NCBI GenBank assembly: GCA_905480105.1
Contig: CAJQPC010000066.1
Span: 1 to 41,631 of the forward strand
Direction: 5' to 3'
DNA from: an uncultured bacterium
GTDB lineage: Bacteria; Myxococcota_A; UBA796; CAJQPC01
DNA length: 41,631 nt
Below, piece after piece: positions 8,388 to 16,553 of the stretch. The translations under genes were made by a program, and so were the position numbers. Within the stretch, counting starts at the first letter, position 1. Each line of letters starts with the position of its first letter. A model generated the notes under the pieces. The model searched no databases. It had not been told where the DNA came from and saw only the letters and a program-made list of their open reading frames with translations.

Positions 8388-9581
8388 ATGACAATCACGA
8401 CATTCACGACACTCACGACACTCACCCTCCTCGCCGCATGCAGCAGCCCAGTGGTCCCCGTTCAAGTGCCCACGGACACCGGAACCTCCACCCCGACAGA
8501 CTCGATTGAAGATGTGGTTTTGGTGGCGCAAGACAGCCAGGAGTTCTCCGAAGCGGCGAGCCTCCTCCAAGGGGGAGATGTAGACGGCGACGGCCTCTCC
8601 GACGTGGGCTTGGTGCTCGACAACAGCGTCCTGGCCTGGGCTCAGAGCACAGCGGAAGGAGTAGAGACCCCGCGGAACTTGCTCCCCGACGGCCTGCTCG
8701 CAACCCTTATTGAAGAAGCGATGGACAGCAGTGGCTCGAGCGCGACCACTGTGTTCGTCCAGGGCCTGCAGCTCGTGGATCTTGACGGCGATGGGCGCAG
8801 CGAGTGGCTGGTCACCGCATCGGTCGAGATCGACACGGTCTACAGCTTGCTGACGGTCCTGCTCAGCGACCCCATGGGACAAGTGAGCTTAGAGCTGGTG
8901 GGCCCGGGAGAACACCTGACCCAAGCGGTTTCAGACCTGGACGGAGATGGCCAGCCGGAGTTGGTGCTCTTTGGGGACGAGTCCGCGGTCTACACCTCGG
9001 GGGGCAGCGTGTGGCCTCTGGGCGATGCGGTTGACTGGAACTACTACCCCCAGGTCGCCGCAATGGACTTGGACGGGAGCGGCGGCCGGGACCTGGTGGT
9101 GTTCCTGAATGGGGGGTTTGGGGTCTCGGAGATTCACACGTTTTACCAAGAGAACGACGCTCTTTCCCCCGGTTTGGTCTACCAAGATCTCTTCGCAAAC
9201 GAGGCCAAGCTCACTGCGGTCTCGGATGGGGAACAGGAAGCTCTGCTGTTGACTGGGACCCAGGTGCTGCGGTTCAATCAAGAGGGTCTCTTCGAAGAGG
9301 TCGGCGGCGCCAACAACTTTTACATAGGTGTCGAAGGAGACCTGGACGGAGACCAAAAACTGGACCTAATCCAGCTGACTGCCCCACAGCCCGCGCTGTA
9401 CGCCTCGGGCCCAGAGGGGCCCCTCACGCTCGTCTCTTTTGAGGGACCCAAGACGTCCCTGGACACCGCGTTGGTGCTGGACTTGGACGGTGATGGCCGG
9501 CAAGACTTGGTGGGCGTTCGATGGGACAACGAGAACAGCACCTCGCTGCTGGAGAGCTGGCTGAACGCCAGCGGAGAGTAG
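8388..9581 (+). CDS. FG-GAP/VCBS-repeat lipoprotein
   Basis: Secreted lipoprotein of 397 residues with at least six DxDGDG-type calcium-binding loops (GDVDGDGLSDV, VDLDGDGRSEW, SDLDGDGQPEL, MDLDGSGGRDL, GDLDGDQKLDL, LDLDGDGRQDL). They are spaced over the whole chain, as in integrin-like FG-GAP propellers. The signal MTITTFTTLTTLTLLAAC contains no Lys or Arg, and ATG 8388 is the earliest start in frame, with GGAG six nt upstream. The Thr-rich n-region comes from a short ACGACACTC tandem repeat in the DNA. A Thr/Pro/Asp linker follows the lipidated Cys. Probable role: cell-surface adhesion or carbohydrate/protein binding; no enzymatic domain seen. Confidence 0.88.
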   Translation: MTITTFTTLTTLTLLAACSSPVVPVQVPTDTGTSTPTDSIEDVVLVAQDSQEFSEAASLLQGGDVDGDGLSDVGLVLDNSVLAWAQSTAEGVETPRNLLPDGLLATLIEEAMDSSGSSATTVFVQGLQLVDLDGDGRSEWLVTASVEIDTVYSLLTVLLSDPMGQVSLELVGPGEHLTQAVSDLDGDGQPELVLFGDESAVYTSGGSVWPLGDAVDWNYYPQVAAMDLDGSGGRDLVVFLNGGFGVSEIHTFYQENDALSPGLVYQDLFANEAKLTAVSDGEQEALLLTGTQVLRFNQEGLFEEVGGANNFYIGVEGDLDGDQKLDLIQLTAPQPALYASGPEGPLTLVSFEGPKTSLDTALVLDLDGDGRQDLVGVRWDNENSTSLLESWLNASGE

Positions 9582-9594
9582 TGCCTTGACGGGG

Positions 9595-10470
9595 TCAGGC
9601 GTGCCCCAACATGCGGTCGATAAATCCATGCAGCACTTTGGGGTCGAGCACCACAAGATACAAGGCGGCCATGGACAAGGAGAAGGTTCCCACAGGCAGG
9701 GTGAGGTAGATCACCCCATGCAAGAGCAGGCCCAGCGGCAGCACCCAGCGGTGCCAACTCTTCACGAACAGGCCCACCGCTAGCACCCCCTCGATCCCGA
9801 TGGCGCACACCGAGAGAAAGACCATCATCGCGTGAAACCCCGCCCATGCCGGGTAGTCCGAGCCTAAGTACAGGTGCATGGCGTAGTGCTCCATACGCTC
9901 CCCGCTCAGGTGTCCCCACTCCAGCTTGGCCCAGCAAGCAAAGGCGTAAATAGCGGCTGTCTGGACCACAATAAGGGTGCGCCCCCAGTCGGATCCTTGC
10001 TCCAGCGGAGGCGGCTGATGTGTGGCCTTTGCCTGTCTTAGGGCGAGGTAGCGGTCGACGGACAGGCTAGCGCCGCAGGGGGTCAAGGCCAGGAGCAGCG
10101 GCATCATGAACAGCAGATAGGTGTGGTGATGGGTGTAGGGCTCCACATCCATGCCATGGCCCATGCCGTAAAAAAAGAATGCGCCGATCAGGCCGGTGAC
10201 CAGCGTGCTGGAGCGAGACCAAAAACCCACACACATGGCGGTGGTGGCAGCAAAGAACAGCAGGGCGACCCCAAAGCGCCAGGGTTCCAAGTTCCTGAAC
10301 AGGATCCACTCCGAACCCACCCGGGTCCAGATCATCAGCGGCCAGAGAAAGCGGAGAAGGCTCACCCCCCGAGTGGAGGCCTGGGCGCTGAAAAAGTCCT
10401 CGATGCGGTAGATCAGCGCTTGCACAGGTTCTTGTCCGCTTTCCAGGTTGGCTTGCCGGCGGGTCTCCAC
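9595..10470 (-). CDS. HTTM-domain polytopic membrane protein (gamma-carboxylase-like)
   Basis: A 291-residue integral membrane protein with several hydrophobic segments (for example FGVALLFFAATTAMCVGFW, LVTGLIGAFFFYGMGHGM, TYLLFMMPLLLAL). It matches the HTTM (horizontally transferred transmembrane) family related to the vitamin-K-dependent gamma-glutamyl carboxylase membrane domain. The THHHTYLL stretch near residue 118 and the later AKLEWGHL segment fit that family. Bacterial HTTM proteins have no firmly assigned substrate. The predicted GTG start lies 58 bases inside the preceding gene with no clear ribosome site, so the start could be further inside. It is probably co-expressed with that small membrane-anchored protein. 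Confidence 0.82.
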   Translation of the reverse strand: METRRQANLESGQEPVQALIYRIEDFFSAQASTRGVSLLRFLWPLMIWTRVGSEWILFRNLEPWRFGVALLFFAATTAMCVGFWSRSSTLVTGLIGAFFFYGMGHGMDVEPYTHHHTYLLFMMPLLLALTPCGASLSVDRYLALRQAKATHQPPPLEQGSDWGRTLIVVQTAAIYAFACWAKLEWGHLSGERMEHYAMHLYLGSDYPAWAGFHAMMVFLSVCAIGIEGVLAVGLFVKSWHRWVLPLGLLLHGVIYLTLPVGTFSLSMAALYLVVLDPKVLHGFIDRMLGHA

Positions 10471-10850
10471 CCACGGTGAACGCCGCAGCGCGCTTGGACG
10501 TGCAGCACGTCGACGTTCAGAGCGCGACAGATCTCCCGGCCTTGGCGCTGGACGGCATCGGCGTCAGCCAGCATCTTGTGCTCTCTGGGTACATCCCATG
10601 CGTTCTCAAAGCCCAAAGTCTTGAGGCGGTCAATTGGCTCATCTTGACCCGGCACCACAAAGCGCACATCGCAGATCTCTTTGCCGTAGCCAATGAACAT
10701 CAGCCAACGTCGCACCCCAGGCACATTAAAGCCAAACACCTGGTTGGCAAGCGGCCCACCCACGATCCACAGCACCAGCACAAGCCAGAGCGCGGCCCGG
10801 AGTCCAAGGTGCCAGGATCGACCCTTCACGTGGCCAACAGCTCGGCCCAA
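10413..10850 (-). CDS. Small membrane-anchored protein partnered with the HTTM protein
   Basis: A 145-residue protein with one N-terminal membrane segment (ALWLVLVLWIVGGPLA, residues 19-34) preceded by positive charges. The soluble part of about 110 residues contains paired Cys (KEICDVRF, REICRALN) and a Cys/His/Trp-rich tail. The TTG start at 10850 has AGGG about six nt upstream; GTG 10829 is an alternative. HTTM proteins are often accompanied by a small partner of this topology, and the 58-base overlap with the HTTM gene supports a functional pair. Function unknown. Confidence 0.7.
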   Translation of the reverse strand: MGRAVGHVKGRSWHLGLRAALWLVLVLWIVGGPLANQVFGFNVPGVRRWLMFIGYGKEICDVRFVVPGQDEPIDRLKTLGFENAWDVPREHKMLADADAVQRQGREICRALNVDVLHVQARCGVHRGWRPAGKPTWKADKNLCKR

Positions 10851-11128
10851 CCGGCACCCTGCCCACGATCGCTCGCTGGAACACCCCTTCGGCCCTTCGA
10901 GCAGAGGGGAGGGCCAATGATGGCACCGCTATGCTCGGAGGGAGGAATGCCCTGGGGACATTTATAGAGGTACCGAAAGCGTTCCAGTGTCTCGGCTCGG
11001 ATGGTCTTGTCGCTGTAAATAGACCGTTCCTCTGCGAACTCGGAGCCGCTTTGGACTACCGTAACCGCTGCGACGGCTCAGCCCTTCGCCATTCCGCCCC
11101 AACCAAAACCCTATCTCCCAGGTAGACC
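10851..11128. other. Divergent intergenic region, no gene seen
   Basis: The longest gene-free stretch in the window (278 bp), between the leftward HTTM pair and the rightward DUF2867 gene. I find no convincing ORF, hairpin or repeat. It presumably holds both promoters, but I could not identify confident -35/-10 elements. Confidence 0.5.
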
Positions 11129-12568
11129 GTGTCCGACTCTCTAAAGGGACGCCGCGTTGTTGTTGCCGGCGCAAGTGGTTTTGTAGGCCGCTGGCTCTGC
11201 GCAGCCCTCATCGCCGAGGGCGCCGAAGTGGTGGGTCTGGGCCGCAGCGTAAAGGACGGCGCACACCAGGATGGGGTGAGCTGGAAGCGCTGTGATCTCT
11301 TCAGCCTGCTGGACTGCGAGCGGGGTTTAGAAGGCGCAGACATTGTCTACTACCTTGTCCATTCGATGATGCCGTCTACACGGCTGACCCAAGCGACGTT
11401 CGAAGACATGGACCTGATCCTGGCCGACAACATGGCCCGTGCCGCAGCTTTTGTAGGGGCCAAGCGGATCATCTATCTTGGGGGACTGATCCCGACCGAC
11501 CAGGACCAGTTGTCCCGACACCTGAGCAGCCGTCTCGAGGTCGAGGCCGCATTGGGGGCTCACGGCGTACCCGTCACACCGGTACGCGCAGGCTTGGTCC
11601 TTGGGCCACGGGGCTCCAGTTTTGACATGCTGCGCTTGTTGGTGGAGCGCCTACCCGGCATGGTGTTGCCCCCCTGGACCCGCACCCCCACCCAGCCCAT
11701 CTGGATTGGAGATGTGGTCCAAGTCATGGTGCGCGTGGTCGCCCAGAATGTCGCGCTCGGCGAGAGTCTGGATGTGGGCGCCCCACAGGTCTTGCGCTAC
11801 CGCGAGCTCATCGAAGAGATGGCAGTGGCCCTCAATGCGCAGCCCAGAATCATGGACATACCCTTCGGTCCCAAGGCACTCTCCAAACTCTGGGTCTCTC
11901 TGGTGACCGGCACCTCAAGGGACCTGGTGGCCCCTCTGATCGACAGCCTTGACCACCCCATGGTGGCCCGGAATCGAGACGTTCAGTTGGCCCTGGGCGT
12001 GCCCGGGGTGCCTGTGAGCCAAGCGATGACCCGGGCACTGGCCGACAACGAGCCGCCCCTGCCTACGGTTCCTCGAGGCGCCAGACCCGAGCAAGTCAAC
12101 ACGGTGCGTTCCGTCCAACGCCTGCCCTTACCAGAAGACCAGAACGCGGACTGGGCTGCCCAGGAGTACACGGCGTGGATGCCACGCGGGCTGTGGCCCT
12201 TCCTAAAGGTGGTCCAGGAAGACGATGGCATCTCTAGCTTCCGCGTAGCTGGCCTGGGCGTTGAGCTGCTACGCCTTCGCTACTCAAAGAGCCGCTCCTC
12301 CCCAAGCCGCGCTCTACTCTACGTCGTTGGCGGACTGCTGGCAGTCAAGCAACCCACCAAACGTGGCCGTCTCGAACTACGCTCGGCACTGAATGACCGC
12401 ACATTGTTAGCCGCCATCCATGACTTTGAGCCTTCGCTACCCTGGTACCTGTACCTGAGCACCCAAGCATTGGTCCATCTGGCCGTGATGAACGTCTTTG
12501 GCTGGCACCTCAAAGACGTGGCCAACGGACAGGTGCCCAGTGCTCAGCACCCACGCAACGGGGAATAG
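11129..12568 (+). CDS. NAD(P)-binding atypical SDR with DUF2867-type C-terminus
   Basis: A 479-residue protein. The N-terminal Rossmann domain has the motif VVVAGASGFVGRWL (residues 9-22). It continues with family-typical ADIVYYLVHSMM, RIIYLGGLIP, VPVTPVRAGLVLGPRGSSFDML and PIWIGDVVQVMV, up to about residue 280. The remaining 200 residues correspond to the DUF2867 tail common in these two-domain proteins. The active-site Tyr/Lys of classical SDRs is not obvious, as usual for this atypical group. The start is GTG 11129, with only a weak AGG upstream. Substrate unknown. It ends in a convergent arrangement with the desaturase, with a hairpin between them. Confidence 0.86.
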   Translation: MSDSLKGRRVVVAGASGFVGRWLCAALIAEGAEVVGLGRSVKDGAHQDGVSWKRCDLFSLLDCERGLEGADIVYYLVHSMMPSTRLTQATFEDMDLILADNMARAAAFVGAKRIIYLGGLIPTDQDQLSRHLSSRLEVEAALGAHGVPVTPVRAGLVLGPRGSSFDMLRLLVERLPGMVLPPWTRTPTQPIWIGDVVQVMVRVVAQNVALGESLDVGAPQVLRYRELIEEMAVALNAQPRIMDIPFGPKALSKLWVSLVTGTSRDLVAPLIDSLDHPMVARNRDVQLALGVPGVPVSQAMTRALADNEPPLPTVPRGARPEQVNTVRSVQRLPLPEDQNADWAAQEYTAWMPRGLWPFLKVVQEDDGISSFRVAGLGVELLRLRYSKSRSSPSRALLYVVGGLLAVKQPTKRGRLELRSALNDRTLLAAIHDFEPSLPWYLYLSTQALVHLAVMNVFGWHLKDVANGQVPSAQHPRNGE

Positions 12569-12581
12569 GGCGGGCAGCTAA

Positions 12582-12605
12582 CTGCGTGTTGGGCGTCCAA
12601 CGCAG
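12582..12605. terminator. Hairpin between convergent genes, possible bidirectional terminator
   Basis: CTGCGTGTTGG (12582-12592), a 4-nt loop (GCGT) and CCAACGCAG (12597-12605) pair with one 2-nt bulge. It lies between the convergent DUF2867 gene and the desaturase gene. No long T-run follows, so factor-independent termination is uncertain. Confidence 0.45.
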
Positions 12606-12694
12606 CTTAAATCCGCACAGCCCCCCTAATCCACAGGCCACCGCCGAAGCGATGCCCCTTTACCCCTCCCACTCGCGCATCTCTTTTTGAGCGC

Positions 12695-13615
12695 TCAGTT
12701 CACCCTGCGACTGACCGCGGCAACTTTCTCAGCGGGCATTGGGGCAAGCTGCGCAGGCCTTGGTCCCTGAGCACCTTGACTGTCGGCAGCGACAAACTCT
12801 TGAACCAAGACTGGCTCCAGATCTCGGACAGCAGGCTGCTCAGGCGTAAGCGAAGCAACCGGGAGCCGATCCGGAATCAACTGCGGGTAGTCGATGCGCA
12901 ACAGGCCGAACGCCTCCATCACCACGCAAGCTACAAAGCCAGCGTCAAACTCCCAAGGCCTAAAGCTGAACTTGGCCGAGCGCGGGTAGGCGTGGTGGTT
13001 GTTCTGATAGCCCTCGCCGAACACCACCAAGCCAACCACAGCGTTGTTGGTCGAGTCGTCGGTCGTCTCGAAGTTTCTGCCGCCGACGGAGTGGCCCAAG
13101 CTGTTGACCAAGAACCCTTGAATGGGATGACTCATCAAACCCACAAAGTAGGCAAGTCCGAGCCAAAAGGCGTCAAAACCAACGAAGATGCCCACGGCAA
13201 TGGCTGTATGCAAAACATACGGCAGGGTGCGAACCACTCGGTTGTGAGCCCAGGTGTGGTCAAAGTCTAAACCGTGAGCAAAACGAGTAAACTCCGGGTC
13301 CTTGGCGTCCAACCCCTCCATCGTGCGGTAGTAGGACACCGCCTGGGCAGCCATGACCCCCCACAAGCCCACATTGCTTGGGCTGTGAGGGTCCTTGGGG
13401 GTGTCGGAGTACTCATGGTGGCGGCGGTGCATCACCGCCCAAGCCTTGGGCGTCAGCCCCGTGATCCACAGGCCAAGGTGGATGACCAATTTTCTGGTCA
13501 AGGGGCTAAGTTTCACAGCGCCGTGGGCCAGGCCGCGGTGGTAACACACTGTGATCATCACCATGTTCGCGAGGTAGCCCACAGCAAACACGCTCAGACA
13601 GAGTAGCAAGTACAT
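12695..13615 (-). CDS. Acyl-CoA/acyl-lipid delta-9-type fatty acid desaturase
   Basis: Membrane di-iron desaturase of 306 residues that would introduce a double bond in saturated fatty acyl chains. Histidine box 1 is HRGLAH (residues 26-31), box 2 is HRRHH near 64, and box 3 is QNNHH near 204, where most family members have HNNHH. Hydrophobic spans lie near residues 1-20, 40-60 and 145-175. The C-terminal 50 residues are a low-complexity Pro/Ala/Val-rich tail beyond the usual catalytic core. ATG 13615 has a strong AGGAG seven nt upstream. A promoter and an inverted-repeat operator sit immediately upstream, so expression is probably controlled by a repressor that senses membrane lipids or temperature; that last point is inference. 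Confidence 0.93.
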   Translation of the reverse strand: MYLLLCLSVFAVGYLANMVMITVCYHRGLAHGAVKLSPLTRKLVIHLGLWITGLTPKAWAVMHRRHHEYSDTPKDPHSPSNVGLWGVMAAQAVSYYRTMEGLDAKDPEFTRFAHGLDFDHTWAHNRVVRTLPYVLHTAIAVGIFVGFDAFWLGLAYFVGLMSHPIQGFLVNSLGHSVGGRNFETTDDSTNNAVVGLVVFGEGYQNNHHAYPRSAKFSFRPWEFDAGFVACVVMEAFGLLRIDYPQLIPDRLPVASLTPEQPAVRDLEPVLVQEFVAADSQGAQGPRPAQLAPMPAEKVAAVSRRVN

Positions 13616-13633
13616 CTTGTTTCTCCTTAACTT

Positions 13634-13682
13634 ACGGACCCGTAACTTATGCCAAGTTAGGTCCGTCTCGCATCACTGACAA
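13634..13682 (-). promoter_or_regulatory. Desaturase promoter with overlapping inverted-repeat operator
   Basis: Reading the minus strand, TTGTCA (13682-13677) and TAACTT (13659-13654) are separated by 17 nt and resemble a sigma-70 promoter. A large dyad overlaps the -10 and the start region. Its arms are ACGGACCTAACTT (13666-13654) and AAGTTACGGGTCCGT (13648-13634) around a 5-nt centre, with a two-base insertion in one arm. Inside the proximal arm and running toward the ribosome site is a smaller dyad, TTACGG-GT-CCGTAA. The position suits a repressor operator; the mRNA could also form this stem just upstream of the AGGAG. Confidence 0.6.
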
Positions 13683-13706
13683 GACATTCGCCTTGTCCCG
13701 AGGGAA

Positions 13707-14042
13707 TTAATCTAAGAATTGAACGCTTCCGATCCGGCCTTCGAGAAAGGAATAACGGGCCAAAAGCGTCCCTTCTTCCTTCTCTTCTCCGGGCGCCTGC
13801 ATCCACCAATGTTCCAGATCCACGCAGTGCCTCTCCGTCAGAAGCCGATCTGACACGCTGGCACCAAATCCCTTTCCAGCGAACATCTCGGCATAACGCT
13901 CTCGCAATGCCTCTCGTCCTGTGGCCACCAACTCATCGGCTTCGAAGAGCCGGACCTGTGCATGGAAGCAGGCGCAAAAGGCGTCCAAGTCGTGGCTGTT
14001 GTAGGCGTCAAGTTGGGCCTGAACCAGGTCGAGGAGCTTCAT
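13707..14042 (-). CDS. NTF2-like (SnoaL/ketosteroid-isomerase fold) protein
   Basis: A 111-residue single-domain protein starting MKLLDLVQAQLDAYNSHDLD, the usual opening of SnoaL-like/NTF2-like folds, followed by AFCACFHAQVRLFE, ALRERYAEMF and RHCVDLEHWWM. It is a clear paralogue of the gene at 23065-23412; both share LDAFCAC, RERY/RARYA, RHCVDLEH and a C-terminal IGSxQF. These folds bind small hydrophobic ligands or act as isomerases. No catalytic role can be assigned. Its start lies 35 bases inside the end of the dioxygenase gene, so the two are coupled. Confidence 0.83.
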   Translation of the reverse strand: MKLLDLVQAQLDAYNSHDLDAFCACFHAQVRLFEADELVATGREALRERYAEMFAGKGFGASVSDRLLTERHCVDLEHWWMQAPGEEKEEGTLLARYSFLEGRIGSVQFLD

Positions 14043-15006
14043 GGCCCACCCCTATCGCGCTGGTGGTGGAGTCGGAGGACCCGATACGCTTTGAAGGTTG
14101 AGACCTCATAGGCTGCGCTCCATGCGTCGGGTGGTCCCCGCACCATGGCTGGCAGGTCCAGTCGTCGTTGCCGTCCTCGGCCCGCCAGGTGCTCGCCCGC
14201 AGCCAAAGAATCAGGTTTTGGCGCCGCCCGCTGTGGATGGGCCAAGCGCCATGGCGGTGCTTGCCGGCGTGCAGGATGCCCACGCCGGGCTGGTGAACGT
14301 AGCTGACACGCTCGTGCTCTCGGGCCTGCATCTGGCGGTGTCCTCCGCAGCGCCGCCCCTCAAAGTAGAGTTCCCCGCCCTCAAATCCGCCGCCCAGGCA
14401 CAAGTTTAACGTGACCTCGGCGTCGTCCACATGAAAGCCCAGGTCCCGGTCGCCGCCCATTTGGTAGTCCACAACGAAACCGTGGTGCTGATCCATCCTT
14501 CCTTCCCCCACCTCCGGGAAAAGCCGGGCGCAGAGCGGACTGAGATGCTGGGTTCTGAGCCAGTCCAGCAACGGCGTGTAGCCCAGCTCGTCCAAGATCA
14601 CGCCAAAACGGTTCATGGAGTTGGGCCGACTAAGCTCTACCCGATGTTTTGTGGCCCATTCCTCCAAACAGGTCAGCTCTTCCCGGAACATGCGAAGGGC
14701 CGAATCGGAGAGCACCCGCAGCGCAAAAATGCCTGGCAAGACCTCCTCGATGGGCCCACCCGCTGCGGCCTTGAGCAGCTGGGGGTGCAGATGGGCGGGG
14801 TTGGGGGCGAGCAGCGCCCGGTGCAGGTGAACGTAGTCCGCAAGCTTGGCAGTGGGGCCACGGGGTTTTGAACGGGTATCCGGACGGGGTTGAGGGCGAC
14901 CTGTTCCCCGCAGGCGACGAACCAGGCTTCTTAGCGATGCTTTGGACACGGCAGCTGCACTCCTTGGCAACGTGCGGTCAGTGAGGCCCAAAGATTGCAC
15001 AGGCAT
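14008..15006 (-). CDS. OGFOD2-like 2-oxoglutarate/Fe(II) dioxygenase
   Basis: A 332-residue protein whose residues about 110-290 closely follow the OGFOD2 family of prolyl-hydroxylase-like dioxygenases, best known from plants and animals. Visible are RPNSMNRFGVILDELG, ARLFPEVG, DQHHGFVVDYQMGGDRDLG, the iron-binding HxD in FHVDDAEVTLNLCLGG, GGELYFEGRRC, and the distal His plus 2OG-binding Arg region in HAGKHRHGAWPIHSGRRQNL. The N-terminal 60 residues are Arg/Pro-rich and may be disordered. The substrate is unknown for the whole family. The 3' end overlaps the NTF2-like gene by 35 bases. ATG 15006 has no obvious ribosome site. Confidence 0.87.
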   Translation of the reverse strand: MPVQSLGLTDRTLPRSAAAVSKASLRSLVRRLRGTGRPQPRPDTRSKPRGPTAKLADYVHLHRALLAPNPAHLHPQLLKAAAGGPIEEVLPGIFALRVLSDSALRMFREELTCLEEWATKHRVELSRPNSMNRFGVILDELGYTPLLDWLRTQHLSPLCARLFPEVGEGRMDQHHGFVVDYQMGGDRDLGFHVDDAEVTLNLCLGGGFEGGELYFEGRRCGGHRQMQAREHERVSYVHQPGVGILHAGKHRHGAWPIHSGRRQNLILWLRASTWRAEDGNDDWTCQPWCGDHPTHGAQPMRSQPSKRIGSSDSTTSAIGVGHEAPRPGSGPT

Positions 15007-15151
15007 CGAGAGAGGTGTTGGGCTGGTTTAGGCAGTCCAATGTGACGGATTCTGACGCAGGGGCCCAGGCGGCCCGCAGGACGATGCGCATGGACTCAGC
15101 CATCTCGGCCGCGTTGCGAGCGAGTTAGTTCCCCTCCACCCGGAGCACACC

Positions 15152-16540
15152 TTGGCCACCTTCGACACCCTCCAGCTGCGTCCTGAGCTCCTGCAGGCCA
15201 CCGCCCAAATGGGCTTTGAGCAGCTGACTGCCATCCAAGAACAGGCCATTCCGCCTCTCTTGGAAGGTCGAGATGTGAGCGGCCAAGCCAAGACGGGCAG
15301 CGGCAAGACCGCCGCTTTTGGCCTGGGCTTGCTCAGCCGCATCACCTCCGATCTGCACACCCAAGCTCTGGTTCTCTGCCCCACCCGAGAGCTCGCCGAC
15401 CAAGTCGCAGCCGAGCTGCGCCAACTGGCCAGCCGCTTGGACAACGTCCAGGTGCTCTGCGTCACCGGCGGCCGCGCGTACCGCAATCAGACCGCCAGCC
15501 TGCATGGCGGCGCCCAAGTGGTCGTTGGAACCCCGGGCCGCATCGGTAAGCATCTGGACAAGGAGACCCTGGACCTCAGCAAGCTGCAAGTTTTGGTCTT
15601 GGACGAGGCCGACCGCATGCTGGACATGGGCTTTGTCGACCAAGTGCTACGCATCGTGCACGACTGCCCAACGTCGACCGGCCCAATCGGCCGCCAAACC
15701 CTGCTCTTCTCAGCCACCTTCCCCGAAGGGATCCAGGACCTGAGCCGTCAGGTGCAGTACCGACCGGTACACCTCAGCGTGTCCTCACAGGTAGAAGAGA
15801 GCCTGCTCGTGCAGCAGCACGTGCGCGTGCCATGGGGACAGCGGAATGACGCCGTTCTACAGATCCTGGCCCACCACACCCCAGAGCGGGCCCTCGTGTT
15901 CTGCGAGACCCGAGGAGACTGTGACTCTCTGGCGCGTTTCCTGAGTGGACGTGGCACCGTGGCTCTGGCCCTGCATGGAGATCTGGACCAGCGAAACCGG
16001 GACGAGGTCATGCTGCAGTTCTCAGGAGGCAGCGCATGCGTTCTGGTCGCCACCAATGTGGCCGCCCGAGGACTGGATATCCCTGCCCTGCCCATGGTGC
16101 TCATCGCGGAGATGGGAGGCGAGGTCCAAGCACACGTGCACCGCATCGGACGCACCGCACGGGCCGACAAACAAGGCCTGGCCATCTCCGTGGTCTGTGG
16201 CGACCGGGAGCCGGATCGCTTGGCCGCCATCGAGGAGTTTATGGGCACCGAGATCCCGCAGGTCCCACTGCCAACAGGTGCCGGCTCTCTTGCAAAAATG
16301 CGCCCACCAAACCAGACCCTGCTGATCCTGGCCGGACGCCACGACAAGCTTCGAAAAGGCGATGTGCTGGGGGCGTTGGTCAAGGACGGCGGATTGCCTG
16401 CCAAAGCCATAGGCCGTATCGACCTGTTGCCACGCATCACTGCCGTGGCCATCCAAACCGAGTACGCACGGCAAGCCTTGCTCTATTTACAGCAGGGGCG
16501 CGTGAAGAAAATGCGTGTCCGTGCACGCCTGCTGAACTGA
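15152..16540 (+). CDS. dbpA: DEAD-box ATP-dependent RNA helicase, DbpA-like
   Basis: A 462-residue RNA helicase. The Q motif region (GFEQLTAIQEQAIP) and motifs I (AKTGSGKT), Ia (PTRELA), Ib (TPGR), II (DEAD), III (SAT), IV (ALVFCET), V (ATNVAARGLD) and VI (HRIGRTAR) are all present. The last 75 residues (TLLILAGRHDKLRKGDVLGA to the end) match the DbpA RNA-binding domain that directs E. coli DbpA to hairpin 92 of 23S rRNA, so a role in 50S assembly is likely. The start is TTG 15152 with GGAG (15142-15145) six nt upstream. The bestrophin-like gene follows 13 nt later. Confidence 0.95.
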   Translation: MATFDTLQLRPELLQATAQMGFEQLTAIQEQAIPPLLEGRDVSGQAKTGSGKTAAFGLGLLSRITSDLHTQALVLCPTRELADQVAAELRQLASRLDNVQVLCVTGGRAYRNQTASLHGGAQVVVGTPGRIGKHLDKETLDLSKLQVLVLDEADRMLDMGFVDQVLRIVHDCPTSTGPIGRQTLLFSATFPEGIQDLSRQVQYRPVHLSVSSQVEESLLVQQHVRVPWGQRNDAVLQILAHHTPERALVFCETRGDCDSLARFLSGRGTVALALHGDLDQRNRDEVMLQFSGGSACVLVATNVAARGLDIPALPMVLIAEMGGEVQAHVHRIGRTARADKQGLAISVVCGDREPDRLAAIEEFMGTEIPQVPLPTGAGSLAKMRPPNQTLLILAGRHDKLRKGDVLGALVKDGGLPAKAIGRIDLLPRITAVAIQTEYARQALLYLQQGRVKKMRVRARLLN

Positions 16541-16553
16541 AGGAGCTTTTGCC

